From: Fulvimarina pelagi HTCC2506
Lineage (GTDB): Bacteria; Pseudomonadota; Alphaproteobacteria; Rhizobiales; Rhizobiaceae
Assembly: GCF_000153705.1 (NCBI RefSeq)
Contig: NZ_DS022272.1
Span: forward strand, 1,123,839-1,187,838
Direction of reading: 5' to 3'
DNA: 64,000 nt
Position 1 is the stretch's first letter. Each line of letters opens with the position of its first letter. Below, piece by piece: positions 40,764 through 48,683 of the stretch. Under the pieces are notes generated by a model, which was not told the origin of the DNA, searched no databases, and saw nothing but the letters and a program-made list of their open reading frames with translations. A program made the translations under genes and the position numbers.

Positions 40764-41681
40764 ATGTCCGAGACCGACAGGATCGAGGAAGGCGCTTCGC
40801 TGGCAAAGCGGATCGCGATGGCATCAGTCGCCATCGCGTTCGTCGTGCTGGTGATCAAATACGCCGCCTATCACGTCACCGGATCGGTGGCGCTTTTCTC
40901 CGATGCGATGGAGTCGATAGTCAACGTCGTGGCGGGGCTCATCGCGCTCTGGGCGATCACGCTGTCCTATAAGCCAGCAGACGACGACCACCCGTTTGGC
41001 CACAGCAAGGCGGAGTATTTTTCCGCCGTAGTTGAGGGCGTGTTGATCGCGCTCGCTGCGATTCTCATTCTCGCCGAGGCTTGGGACGCCTTCCGAGCAC
41101 CCCGTTCCCTGGAAATGCCAGTATTGGGGCTCATCATCAACGGCGTCGCGACGGTCGTCAATTTTGGCTGGGCCACCTACCTGTTGCGGCTCGCCCGGCG
41201 CCGGCGGTCTCCGGCCTTTGCAGCTGACGGCAGACATCTCATGGCGGATGTCGTGACTTCGGTTGGCGTCATCGCCGGCCTTGTCCTTGCGACGTGGACG
41301 AATGTCCCGGTGCTCGATCCGCTGCTTGCCGCCTTTGTTGCGCTGAACATTCTTCGCGAAGGGTATGCGGTTATTTCGAACTCGCTTTCGGGCCTTATGG
41401 ATCGGGCGATGGAACCGGAAGAGGAGGGTCGGGTGCGTGAAATCGTCTCTTCGAACGCAGATGGCGCTATCGAGGTACACGAACTACGCACACGCCTGTC
41501 AGGCCGAATGATCTTCATCGAGTTCCACCTGGTCGTGCCAAGCAGGATGACGGTTGGCGATTCCCATGTCATCTGCGACCGAATCGAGAACGCGCTGTTC
41601 GAGGCCTTTCCGACGGCCCGCATCCAGATTCACGTGGAACCGGAAGAAGAAGCACAGATCACAGGCGTTCCAGTCATCTAA
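40764..41681 (+). CDS. Cation diffusion facilitator family transporter
   Basis: This 305-residue CDF protein has six membrane helices and the usual metal-site patterns SDAMES near residue 46, HPFGHSKAEYFS near 72 and DGRHLMADVVTS near 153, followed by a cytoplasmic domain ending VEPEEEAQITGVPVI. CDF proteins export Zn, Fe, Mn or related divalent cations by proton antiport; the metal is not certain here. It starts 2 nt after the trpE(G) stop and is probably co-transcribed with it, an odd pairing. Confidence 0.88.
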   Translation: MSETDRIEEGASLAKRIAMASVAIAFVVLVIKYAAYHVTGSVALFSDAMESIVNVVAGLIALWAITLSYKPADDDHPFGHSKAEYFSAVVEGVLIALAAILILAEAWDAFRAPRSLEMPVLGLIINGVATVVNFGWATYLLRLARRRRSPAFAADGRHLMADVVTSVGVIAGLVLATWTNVPVLDPLLAAFVALNILREGYAVISNSLSGLMDRAMEPEEEGRVREIVSSNADGAIEVHELRTRLSGRMIFIEFHLVVPSRMTVGDSHVICDRIENALFEAFPTARIQIHVEPEEEAQITGVPVI

Positions 41682-41684
41682 GGG

Positions 41685-42935
41685 CTAGGCTCTGGCGCGG
41701 CGCAATGTAGGCGGCGCCATCGATTTAGCGATCGCCCTGAGATCGTGGCCATCCGCCTCGATGCGGGCGCGGGTCAGGCTGCCGGGGAGGGCAAGGAGAC
41801 GGCGAGCGGCCATATGGTCGCCCGCTGCGTTGACCGTTTCGACACTGACGAGATGATCGTCACGGTAGCCAAGAACGGTGAGGCACGATCCATCACCTGG
41901 GCGGGCCTCAAAATAGTTGGCGGCACTTGGCAGCCCGGCGATTTGAAGCTTCTGGTCACCCTGATCGCTCCAGAACCATGGCACGGCATGGTAGGAGGTG
42001 CCGCCTTCGCCCTTCGCGAGGTAGCGGGATAAGTGCTTGGCCTGATCGGTCGCCGCCTGAACCGATTCCAGCCGCTGGTGAATTCCGTCGATGGTGAGAA
42101 CCGCCGCGCAGTCCCCGATCGCGAAGATCGCGGGATCGTCGGTCGTAAGCTGGCCGTCCACCACGATGCCGTTTCGGCACTGGAGGCCGGCCTTTTCGGC
42201 GAGTGTGGTCGACGGTTTCACACCTGCTGCGAGGAGAACAAGTTCGCCTGCCAGCGACTGACCGTCCGCGAGGCGGACAGACTCGATCCTTCCTTCGTTC
42301 GAGCCCGCAATCTCCGCGACCGGAGCGTCAAGGAGAACTGTGTTTCCGATCGAGCGATGAAAATCGAGGAAATGTGCGGAGATGGCCGGTGAGACCGCAC
42401 GAGCCATCAGGCGCGAACTGGCCTCCGTGACGGTTGAGGTCACACGTTGAAGAGCGGCCATTGCCGCAAACTCGAGCCCGATGAAGCCACCGCCGATGAC
42501 GATCGCCTGCTTAGCTACGGCCAGGCGCTCGCGGATCGTCTCAGCATGGGCCAGCGTCCGCAATTCCAGAAGCGCAGGATGGTCGGCGCCCGTCAGCGGT
42601 GGGCGAACGTTCTCGGCGCCAATCGCGAGAACAAGGCGATCATAGCCGATAGTATCGTCTCGATCGGTCACGATGTGCTTGTTGGCACGATCGATCTCCG
42701 TCACACGTGTACCTTTGATCACCTCGATCTGATTGCTGGCGAAGAAGCTTTCAGGCTTCAGCAACAGCCGGCTTGCATCACCATCTTTCATGAAGGTTTT
42801 TGAGAGAGGCGGACGCTGATAGGGCAGGTGGGGCTCGTCGCCGACCATCGTCAGAGTGCCCTCGAAGCCATCCTGCCGAAGGCTCGTGACGAGTTGCACA
42901 GCCGCATGACCGGCACCCACGACTACGATTCTCAT
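41685..42935 (-). CDS. FAD-dependent ferredoxin/rubredoxin reductase-like protein
   Basis: The 416-residue flavoprotein has the FAD motif VVVGAGHAAVQLV at residue 4, the NAD(P)H motif VIGGGFIGLEFA near 145 and the second FAD motif FAIGDCA near 275. A reductase C-terminal domain follows. The arrangement is that of rhodocoxin/putidaredoxin reductases, which pass electrons to a [2Fe-2S] ferredoxin for a monooxygenase. No ferredoxin or P450 is adjacent. It ends 3 nt from the stop of the metal exporter, tail to tail. Confidence 0.88.
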   Translation of the reverse strand: MRIVVVGAGHAAVQLVTSLRQDGFEGTLTMVGDEPHLPYQRPPLSKTFMKDGDASRLLLKPESFFASNQIEVIKGTRVTEIDRANKHIVTDRDDTIGYDRLVLAIGAENVRPPLTGADHPALLELRTLAHAETIRERLAVAKQAIVIGGGFIGLEFAAMAALQRVTSTVTEASSRLMARAVSPAISAHFLDFHRSIGNTVLLDAPVAEIAGSNEGRIESVRLADGQSLAGELVLLAAGVKPSTTLAEKAGLQCRNGIVVDGQLTTDDPAIFAIGDCAAVLTIDGIHQRLESVQAATDQAKHLSRYLAKGEGGTSYHAVPWFWSDQGDQKLQIAGLPSAANYFEARPGDGSCLTVLGYRDDHLVSVETVNAAGDHMAARRLLALPGSLTRARIEADGHDLRAIAKSMAPPTLRRARA

Positions 42936-43067
42936 AAAGTGTAAGCTCCTGCGCCTCTAACCTTCCGGTTGTAATCGCCGATCGCAGGATCTGATGCAAC
43001 CTGCCTTCGGAAGCGCGAGGACGACGATGGTCTCAGACGACCGCATTTCGACAGAGCTTTACCCGTA

Positions 43068-43628
43068 TCATTCCGGATCGAGCTCGGTATCCCAGTATAG
43101 ATAGTCGAGCCAGCTCTCGTGGAGGTAGTTCGGCGGGAAGAGCCGGCCATTATTATGCAGGTCATGGACCGTCGGCTGATATGGCTTCTGCTGCGGGAAC
43201 ATTCCTGCCGCTTTCGGCATGTGCCCGCCCTTCCTCAGGTTGCACGGCGAGCAGGCCGCGACGACGTTCTCCCAGGTCGTGAGCCCCCCCTTCGAGCGCG
43301 GGACCACGTGATCGAAGGTGAGATCATTGTGGTCACCGCAATACTGGCACTGGAAGCGGTCGCGCAGGAAGACGTTAAACCTCGTGAAGGCGGGATTGCG
43401 AGCCGGCTTCACATAGCTTTTTAAGCAGACAACCGATGGCAGCCGCATGGATGCTGTCGGGCTGTGAACCGCACGGTCGTACTCTGCTACGATGGTCACC
43501 CGATCCAGAAACACCGCCTTGATCGCGTCCTGCCACGACCAGAGCGAAAGTGGATAATAGCTCAGTGGTCGGTAGTCTGCGTTAAGGACGAGCGCCGGAG
43601 ATAAATCGTTTGGGACGCCGATCGTCAC
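43068..43628 (-). CDS. HNH endonuclease family protein
   Basis: The 186-residue protein starts at a GTG (43628) with GAGGAG seven bases upstream; the longer frame to 43667 is not needed. The N-terminal part LVLNADYRPLSYYPLSLW is widely conserved. The HNH domain includes CQYCGDHNDLTFDHVVPRSKGG and CSPCNLRKGG, with two CxxC zinc pairs and the catalytic His. Members of this family are common single-copy alphaproteobacterial genes of unknown role. No restriction partner is adjacent. Confidence 0.85.
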   Translation of the reverse strand: MTIGVPNDLSPALVLNADYRPLSYYPLSLWSWQDAIKAVFLDRVTIVAEYDRAVHSPTASMRLPSVVCLKSYVKPARNPAFTRFNVFLRDRFQCQYCGDHNDLTFDHVVPRSKGGLTTWENVVAACSPCNLRKGGHMPKAAGMFPQQKPYQPTVHDLHNNGRLFPPNYLHESWLDYLYWDTELDPE

Positions 43629-43857
43629 CGACAAACTCCTCTTCTCACTGAGGCCCAGTAGGGCCACTGCGATTTATCGTGCGCCAACACGACAGCTTTG
43701 TGAAGCCTCATCACCGGTCTGTGCGGCGCTTTGGCCTTGAGTCGCAAACGCTTCTCTATGGTCTTCACAACGAACGACGTGGTTGAGAAGCTGTGGATAA
43801 ACTGTGCGGAGGCTATGCGCAGCCTGTGGAAAGCACGCAGTGAGCCACGCGTGCGGA

Positions 43858-44517
43858 TCAACCGACCGGAGTTCCGTCGCGGCGGTTGCGCGTCGCATAA
43901 TAGGCCCAAAAGAGCCGCGCCGCGGTGGAGCGGTGGGGAGCCCAGCTCTCCGCGATCGCCGAGAGTTCTTCCGGCTTCGGCCGATCTTCGAGGCCGAATA
44001 CCATCCTGACCGCCTCCTGAAGCGCGAGGTCCCCGACCGGGAAGACATCGCGGTGGCCAACCGCGAACAGAAGATAGCATTCTGCCGTCCAGACCCCGAT
44101 GCCCCTGAGTTTGACGAGATCCGCGATCGCATCTCTGCCGCTGGCGGAGGCGAGGCGGGCAAAGTCGAGTGTTCCCTCGGCCCGAGCGCGGGCGAGTTCC
44201 CTAATTGTCGCCTGCTTGGGTCGAGAGAGCCCGGCCCTGCGGAGGGCCCCTTCGTCGAGCGCCAAGATGGCATCATGGTCGTCGAGATCGGCCTCGGCTT
44301 CGAGTCGGCGAAAGATCGCGTCCGCACTCGCCTTCGACACCTGTTGGGCGACAACGATGGCACAAAGGCCGCGCAGCCCTTCGGCCTGCCTGCGTATGGG
44401 TATACTCCCTGCTGTTTCGATCACCGGTAGAAGGCGCGGATCGAGCGCTGCCAATGCATCGAGTTCGGTAAGGATGTCTTCGGCACTGGTGATACGGCCA
44501 ATCGGGCGGTCGATCAT
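43858..44517 (-). CDS. DNA-3-methyladenine glycosylase (AlkA/HhH-GPD family)
   Basis: This base-excision repair glycosylase removes alkylated purines. The 219-residue protein has an HhH-GPD core with LRGIGVWTAECYLLFAVGHRDVFPVGDLALQ near residues 144-174; the Asp in VGD is the catalytic residue. It lacks the N-terminal domain of E. coli AlkA and the 4Fe-4S loop of MutY and Nth, so it resembles the smaller Mag-type AlkA. It is divergent from gluQ. Confidence 0.87.
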   Translation of the reverse strand: MIDRPIGRITSAEDILTELDALAALDPRLLPVIETAGSIPIRRQAEGLRGLCAIVVAQQVSKASADAIFRRLEAEADLDDHDAILALDEGALRRAGLSRPKQATIRELARARAEGTLDFARLASASGRDAIADLVKLRGIGVWTAECYLLFAVGHRDVFPVGDLALQEAVRMVFGLEDRPKPEELSAIAESWAPHRSTAARLFWAYYATRNRRDGTPVG

Positions 44518-44588
44518 TTCAATTCCTTCGCTTGCGATCCTTCTTTAAGACGGAAGGACATATAGCGGTGCGAGGAACAAGCGGCGGG

Positions 44589-45509
44589 ATGGATATCGGT
44601 GCGGGAGCATGGGAGGTGGATCATTCGACTCCCGTCTTTCGCTTTGCGCCGAGCCCGAATGGCGAGCTTCATATCGGACATGCCTATTCGGCGCTGATCA
44701 ATCATCGAATGGCGCGTGAGAACAATGGTCGATTCCTCTTGCGCCTAGAGGACATCGATACCGCTCGATGCACAGCAGCCTTCGAAGAACAAATTGTCGA
44801 AGACCTTCATTTTCTAGGTGTCGATTGGGACGAAACCCGTCGGCGTCAGTCAGACCATTTCGCAGACTATGCCGCTGCACTCGAAACCTTGCACGATGCC
44901 GCGCTCGTCTACCCAGGCTTCATGACACGCGGAGAAATCCGTCGCTTTGCCGAGCGCTACGAGGAGGACGATGGCAGAACATGGCCGCGCGATCCGGACG
45001 GTGCGCCACTCTATCCGGGCCTTGATCGTTCCATTCCCGAAAGCGAACGTCAGAGAAGGATGGCAGAGGGCGAAAAGTATGTCTGGCGGCTCGACTTGAC
45101 CGCCGCGATGGCACTAACGCCCGCACTCGATTGGCAGGAATGGGGTGGAGGCCCGAACGGTGAGACCGGGTTGATCCCCGCCGATCCGAAAGTCTGGGGC
45201 GACGTTGTGCTTGCTCGCAAGGATATCCCGACAAGCTATCATCTTTCGGTCACTGTCGATGATGCGCTTCAGGGCGTAACCGACGTCGTGCGGGGGCGGG
45301 ACCTTTTCCACTCCACCAGCGTCCACCGGCTGCTTCAGACGGTGCTCGGATTTCCGGCTCCACGTTACCACCATCATGACCTGATCTTCGGTGAGGACGG
45401 GCGCAAGCTCTCCAAGAGCGCCGGCGATACTTCGATCCGATCGCTCCGCGCCGCCGGTTGCACGCGTAACGACATCGTCAGGATGATCGGGCTAGAGGGT
45501 GCTTTCTAA
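44589..45509 (+). CDS. gluQ: Glutamyl-queuosine tRNA(Asp) synthetase
   Basis: GluQRS attaches glutamate to queuosine at position 34 of tRNA-Asp. The 306-residue protein has only the catalytic half of Glu[21 protein letters not shown] carries the HIGH motif and [10 protein letters not shown] the KMSKS motif, with no anticodon-binding domain. The ATG at 44589 gives the usual length; a TTG at 44532 is possible. The cysteines of the zinc site found in E. coli YadB are absent in YPGFMTR. A queuosine-type modification pathway is therefore expected in this organism. Confidence 0.9.
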   Translation: MDIGAGAWEVDHSTPVFRFAPSPNGELHIGHAYSALINHRMARENNGRFLLRLEDIDTARCTAAFEEQIVEDLHFLGVDWDETRRRQSDHFADYAAALETLHDAALVYPGFMTRGEIRRFAERYEEDDGRTWPRDPDGAPLYPGLDRSIPESERQRRMAEGEKYVWRLDLTAAMALTPALDWQEWGGGPNGETGLIPADPKVWGDVVLARKDIPTSYHLSVTVDDALQGVTDVVRGRDLFHSTSVHRLLQTVLGFPAPRYHHHDLIFGEDGRKLSKSAGDTSIRSLRAAGCTRNDIVRMIGLEGAF

Positions 45510-45597
45510 GCAGATAGAGGGTCGAACGGGCGCGATCCATCAAGGAGCTTCAAAGGCTTCGTCGGGAATGCGATTCAAACAAGGAGCGGGTTTTAAG

Positions 45598-46035
45598 TTG
45601 CTCAAGGAATTTAAGGAATTTGCCCTGAAGGGTAATATGGTGGATCTCGCGATCGGTATCATTATCGGTGCGGCGTTTTCCGGCCTTGTGAATTCGGTGG
45701 TGGAAGATCTCTTCATGCCGATAGTCGCAACGCTGACGGGGGGTGTGGACTTCACCAACAAATTTTTTGGTCTGGCGGAAAGCGTGAATGCGTCAAGTCT
45801 TGCTGCTGCGCGGGAGCAGGGCCCGGTGCTCGCCTACGGCAACTTCGTCACTCTTCTCATCAATTTCCTCATCGTGGCTTTCATTCTGTTCATGGTCGTC
45901 AAGGCAATGAACCGCCTGAAACGCAGAGAAGAGGAGAAGCCCGCCGAGGTCGCCAAAGTGCCGCGCAACGAAGCTTTGCTCGAGGAGATCCGAGACCTCC
46001 TCGCTAAGCAGTCGAGCGGCACTCCGAGGGTTTGA
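45598..46035 (+). CDS. mscL: Large-conductance mechanosensitive channel
   Basis: MscL is a pentameric emergency-release channel in the inner membrane. Family members begin [17 protein letters not shown]; here that is read from a TTG at 45598 with AAGGAG 11 nt upstream, giving 145 residues. An ATG at 45568 would add ten residues ([10 protein letters not shown]). The two membrane helices (about 16-42 and 83-105) and the charged C-terminal bundle are present. Confidence 0.92.
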   Translation: MLKEFKEFALKGNMVDLAIGIIIGAAFSGLVNSVVEDLFMPIVATLTGGVDFTNKFFGLAESVNASSLAAAREQGPVLAYGNFVTLLINFLIVAFILFMVVKAMNRLKRREEEKPAEVAKVPRNEALLEEIRDLLAKQSSGTPRV

Positions 46036-46076
46036 GGAGCCGCGGGTCTTCGTACCCGCAGGCGATGTGACCAAAG

Positions 46077-46108
46077 ACGGCGGACGGGGTCGCGTCCCCG
46101 TCCGCCGT
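46077..46108. terminator. Shared hairpin terminator between mscL and fumC
   Basis: ACGGCGGACGGGG at 46077-46089 pairs perfectly with CCCCGTCCGCCGT at 46096-46108. It lies between two genes that converge (mscL ends at 46035 and fumC at 46123), so it can serve both; the T tract is poor on the plus strand. Confidence 0.7.
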
Positions 46109-46122
46109 TCTCGTTCATACCC

Positions 46123-47511
46123 TCAGCGCGGTGCGATCATCGTCGAGGGGTCGACGATGCGGTCGTAATCTTCGGCTGATACTAAGCCGGAGGCTATCGC
46201 TTCGTCGCGAAGCGTTGTGCCATTCTTGTGCGCGGTCTTGGCAATGTTTGCAGCGTTATCGTAGCCGATAGAGGGCGCGAGCGCGGTGACCAGCATCAGC
46301 GACTGCTCCATGAGGCTCTTGATACGTGCCTCGTTTGCTTCGATTCCGTCGACGCAGTGCTCCGCAAAGCTTTCCATCCCGTCGGCGAGCAGTCTGATGG
46401 AAGAAAGGACGGCGTTGGCGATCACCGGCTTGAAGACGTTGAGCTCGAAATGACCTTGGCTCGCGGCGACGGTTACCGTCGTCTCGTGCCCGAATACCTC
46501 GGTGGCGACCATCGTAAGCGCTTCCGCTTGGGTCGGATTGACCTTTCCCGGCATGATCGACGAACCGGGCTCGTTCGCCGGCAGGCTCAGTTCGCCGAGG
46601 CCGGAGCGCGGGCCCGAGCCGAGGAAGCGGATGTCGTTCGCGATCTTCATCAGGTCGGCGGCCAACGTGTTGAGCGAACCATGGAAGAAGGCGAGGGCGC
46701 CATGGGAAGCGAGTGCCTCGAACTTGTTTTCGGCGGTGCGGAACGGATGACCGGTGAGGCTCGCGACCTCCGCGGCGATCGCCGTGTCGAAGCCGATCGG
46801 CGCGTTCAGCCCGGTGCCGACCGCCGTGCCGCCCTGGGCAAGCGCCAGAACCCCCTCTAGCGAGACGCTGACACGCTTCTTGGCAAGTTCCAGCGCCATC
46901 GCATAGCCCGAGAATTCCTGGCCGAGCGTCACCGGCGTTGCGTCCTGCGTATGGGTGCGGCCGATCTTGATGATGCCCTTATATTCTTCGGCTTTCTTTT
47001 CGAGCGAAGCATGCAGGCGGTCGAGGGCCGGCATGAGGCGCTTGTGGGTCTCGACGACGGTCGCGACATGCATCCCCGTCGGGAAGACGTCGTTCGAGGA
47101 CTGGCTCATATTGACATGGTCATTGGGATGGACCGGCTTCTTCGAGCCCATCGTTCCGCCGGCCATCTCGATCGCCCGGTTCGAGATCACTTCATTGACG
47201 TTCATGTTGGTTTGCGTGCCCGAGCCAGTCTGCCAGACGACGAGCGGGAAGTGATCGTCGAGCTTGCCGGCGATGATCTCGTCGGCTGCCTTTTCGATGA
47301 GGTCGGCGAGCTCCTTCTCGAGCTTGCCTTTGGCGTAATTGACTCGAGCCGCCGCCTTTTTGACGGTTGCGAGCGCCACGATGAGCGGCATTGGTTGGCG
47401 ATCGCCGCCGATCTTGAAGTTATTGCGCGAGCGTTCGGTCTGGGCCCCCCAATAACGATCGGCTTCAACTTCAATCGCGCCGATCGAGTCGGTTTCGGTC
47501 CTGGTGCTCAT
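46123..47511 (-). CDS. fumC: Class II fumarate hydratase
   Basis: FumC interconverts fumarate and malate in the TCA cycle without an iron-sulfur cluster. The 462-residue protein has the superfamily signature [16 protein letters not shown] near residue 317, [12 protein letters not shown] near 102 and [12 protein letters not shown] near 138. The ATG at 47511 ([11 protein letters not shown]) gives full family length. It is divergent from the OhrR-like regulator, with 207 nt between them. Confidence 0.96.
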   Translation of the reverse strand: MSTRTETDSIGAIEVEADRYWGAQTERSRNNFKIGGDRQPMPLIVALATVKKAAARVNYAKGKLEKELADLIEKAADEIIAGKLDDHFPLVVWQTGSGTQTNMNVNEVISNRAIEMAGGTMGSKKPVHPNDHVNMSQSSNDVFPTGMHVATVVETHKRLMPALDRLHASLEKKAEEYKGIIKIGRTHTQDATPVTLGQEFSGYAMALELAKKRVSVSLEGVLALAQGGTAVGTGLNAPIGFDTAIAAEVASLTGHPFRTAENKFEALASHGALAFFHGSLNTLAADLMKIANDIRFLGSGPRSGLGELSLPANEPGSSIMPGKVNPTQAEALTMVATEVFGHETTVTVAASQGHFELNVFKPVIANAVLSSIRLLADGMESFAEHCVDGIEANEARIKSLMEQSLMLVTALAPSIGYDNAANIAKTAHKNGTTLRDEAIASGLVSAEDYDRIVDPSTMIAPR

Positions 47512-47681
47512 CGCTCATCTTTCCTGATCTTTCGGCATCCCGCCGCCATTAGTGAGCCACGGCATAACGCCGCCTTGGCGCACGGAAAAGGGCCACGCGT
47601 GAGGAAGACGTGCGATCACGTTCGAAAAGAGTGAAACAGAAGTGGAAAGCACCGTAGCGTCATGAGATTTTCGTGACCCCG

Positions 47682-47710
47682 CTTCGATTTCAATCATGCA
47701 TGATCTATAT
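47682..47710 (+). promoter_or_regulatory. Promoter and palindromic operator of the OhrR-like gene
   Basis: A perfect 12-nt palindrome ATCATGCATGAT at 47693-47704 lies between CTTCGA (47682-47687) and CTATAT (47705-47710), a rhizobial-type -10 box at 17-nt spacing. The palindrome fills the spacer, an ideal place for repression by the MarR protein encoded 9 nt downstream. Transcription would start about 2 nt before the ATG, so the message is nearly leaderless. Confidence 0.65.
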
Positions 47711-47718
47711 CGATTGCC

Positions 47719-48231
47719 ATGACGGATAAAAACGCTACCGATATTGATTGGGAGAGGCTGAACGAGAGCGTCGTAACGCGTCTGCATCTCGATGATGCTC
47801 TTTGCTTTGCGCTCTACAACGCGACGAATGCGATCATTCGGGCCTACAGGCCGCTTTTACACAAAATAAATCTGACCTACCCGCAATATCTTGTCATGAT
47901 GGCGCTTTGGGACGAAGGCGCCATGCGAATCGTCGACGTCGCCCGGCGCCTCGATCTCGCGCCCAACGCGATTACGCCGCTGGTGGACCGGCTCGAGAAG
48001 ATCGAACTTGTCTCGCGAGTGCCGTCCGAAACGGATCGGCGCACGTCGATGATTCATCTGACCGATCGTGGCGCCGAACTGGAGAAGGAGGCCTCGATCA
48101 TTCAGCAGGCCATCTCCTGCAATATTGCGTTGGATTCCGATCGCCACGGTCCGCTGTTGCACGACCTCAAGCGGATCGTCGCCGGAATGGAGCAGGGCGA
48201 TCTTCTGAGGGGGCGCGAAAAAAAGGATTAA
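47719..48231 (+). CDS. MarR family regulator, OhrR-like
   Basis: The 170-residue winged-helix protein has the OhrR pattern around the reactive cysteine (Cys29 in DDALCFALYNATNAI), YRPLLHKINLTYPQYLVMMALWDEG and the wing ETDRRTSMIHLTDRG. OhrR proteins sense organic peroxides by oxidising this cysteine and usually control the ohr peroxidase. No ohr gene is next to it. A palindromic site in its own promoter suggests autorepression. Remains of a haemoglobin gene follow. Confidence 0.88.
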   Translation: MTDKNATDIDWERLNESVVTRLHLDDALCFALYNATNAIIRAYRPLLHKINLTYPQYLVMMALWDEGAMRIVDVARRLDLAPNAITPLVDRLEKIELVSRVPSETDRRTSMIHLTDRGAELEKEASIIQQAISCNIALDSDRHGPLLHDLKRIVAGMEQGDLLRGREKKD

Positions 48232-48240
48232 AACTGCCGC

Positions 48241-48470
48241 GCCGTGCCCTGGTCGATTGAGGAGATTGGCGGTCCAAGAATCTACCCCGGACGCGACATG
48301 CGCGATAGCCATGCCCGAAAGTGCATCAAGGCGAATTCGACAGCGTCTATCCCGCGATCAAGGAGACGATTAATCAGGTCGGCGTGCCAAAGCGGGAGCG
48401 CGAGGATTCCATGGCGATAATCAAAAGCTATCGCTCGATGCTCGTGGCGCCGGAAAACCGAGCAGCCTGA
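48241..48470 (+). pseudogene. Remnant of a group 1 truncated haemoglobin gene
   Basis: The first frame reads EEIGGPRIYPGRDMRDSHA (48259-48315), which matches the middle of group 1 truncated haemoglobins, including the proximal-side GGP..Y.GRDM..(S/T)H pattern. The match then continues in another frame as HQGEFDSVYPAIKETINQVG (from 48324), to a stop at 48468-48470. The N-terminal half, with the distal haem pocket, is missing. The gene is thus truncated and frameshifted directly after the MarR gene. This is read by eye from memory of the family. Confidence 0.65.
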
Positions 48471-48499
48471 TCCTCGCCGCGACAATTCGACCGGTTTTG

Positions 48500-48532
48500 A
48501 ACCCGCGCCGTTGGCCGACGGCGCGGGTTTTT
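48500..48532 (+). terminator. Rho-independent terminator after the haemoglobin remnant
   Basis: AACCCGCGCCGT at 48500-48511 pairs perfectly with ACGGCGCGGGTT at 48518-48529 around a 6-nt loop, with a run of five Ts to 48532. It is a strong terminator and probably ends the transcript of the MarR gene. Confidence 0.9.
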
Positions 48533-48683
48533 GCTGCCAATCATGGCCCCGCCGCCAAGAGGGCGGGTTTAACGGTGCGTCAACACGCCGTCAGGGGCGA
48601 TCTGCATGGTGCACGGGTCGGTCGTGCGCCCTACCATTCCTGCCACCGGAAGGTCTTAACCCTCCTGGCGAAGGGACACGTTA

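Noticed and set aside
43792-43830. Possible replication origin
   Set aside because: Only one perfect DnaA box and one poor one were seen, without an A/T-rich unwinding region or the usual origin neighbours.
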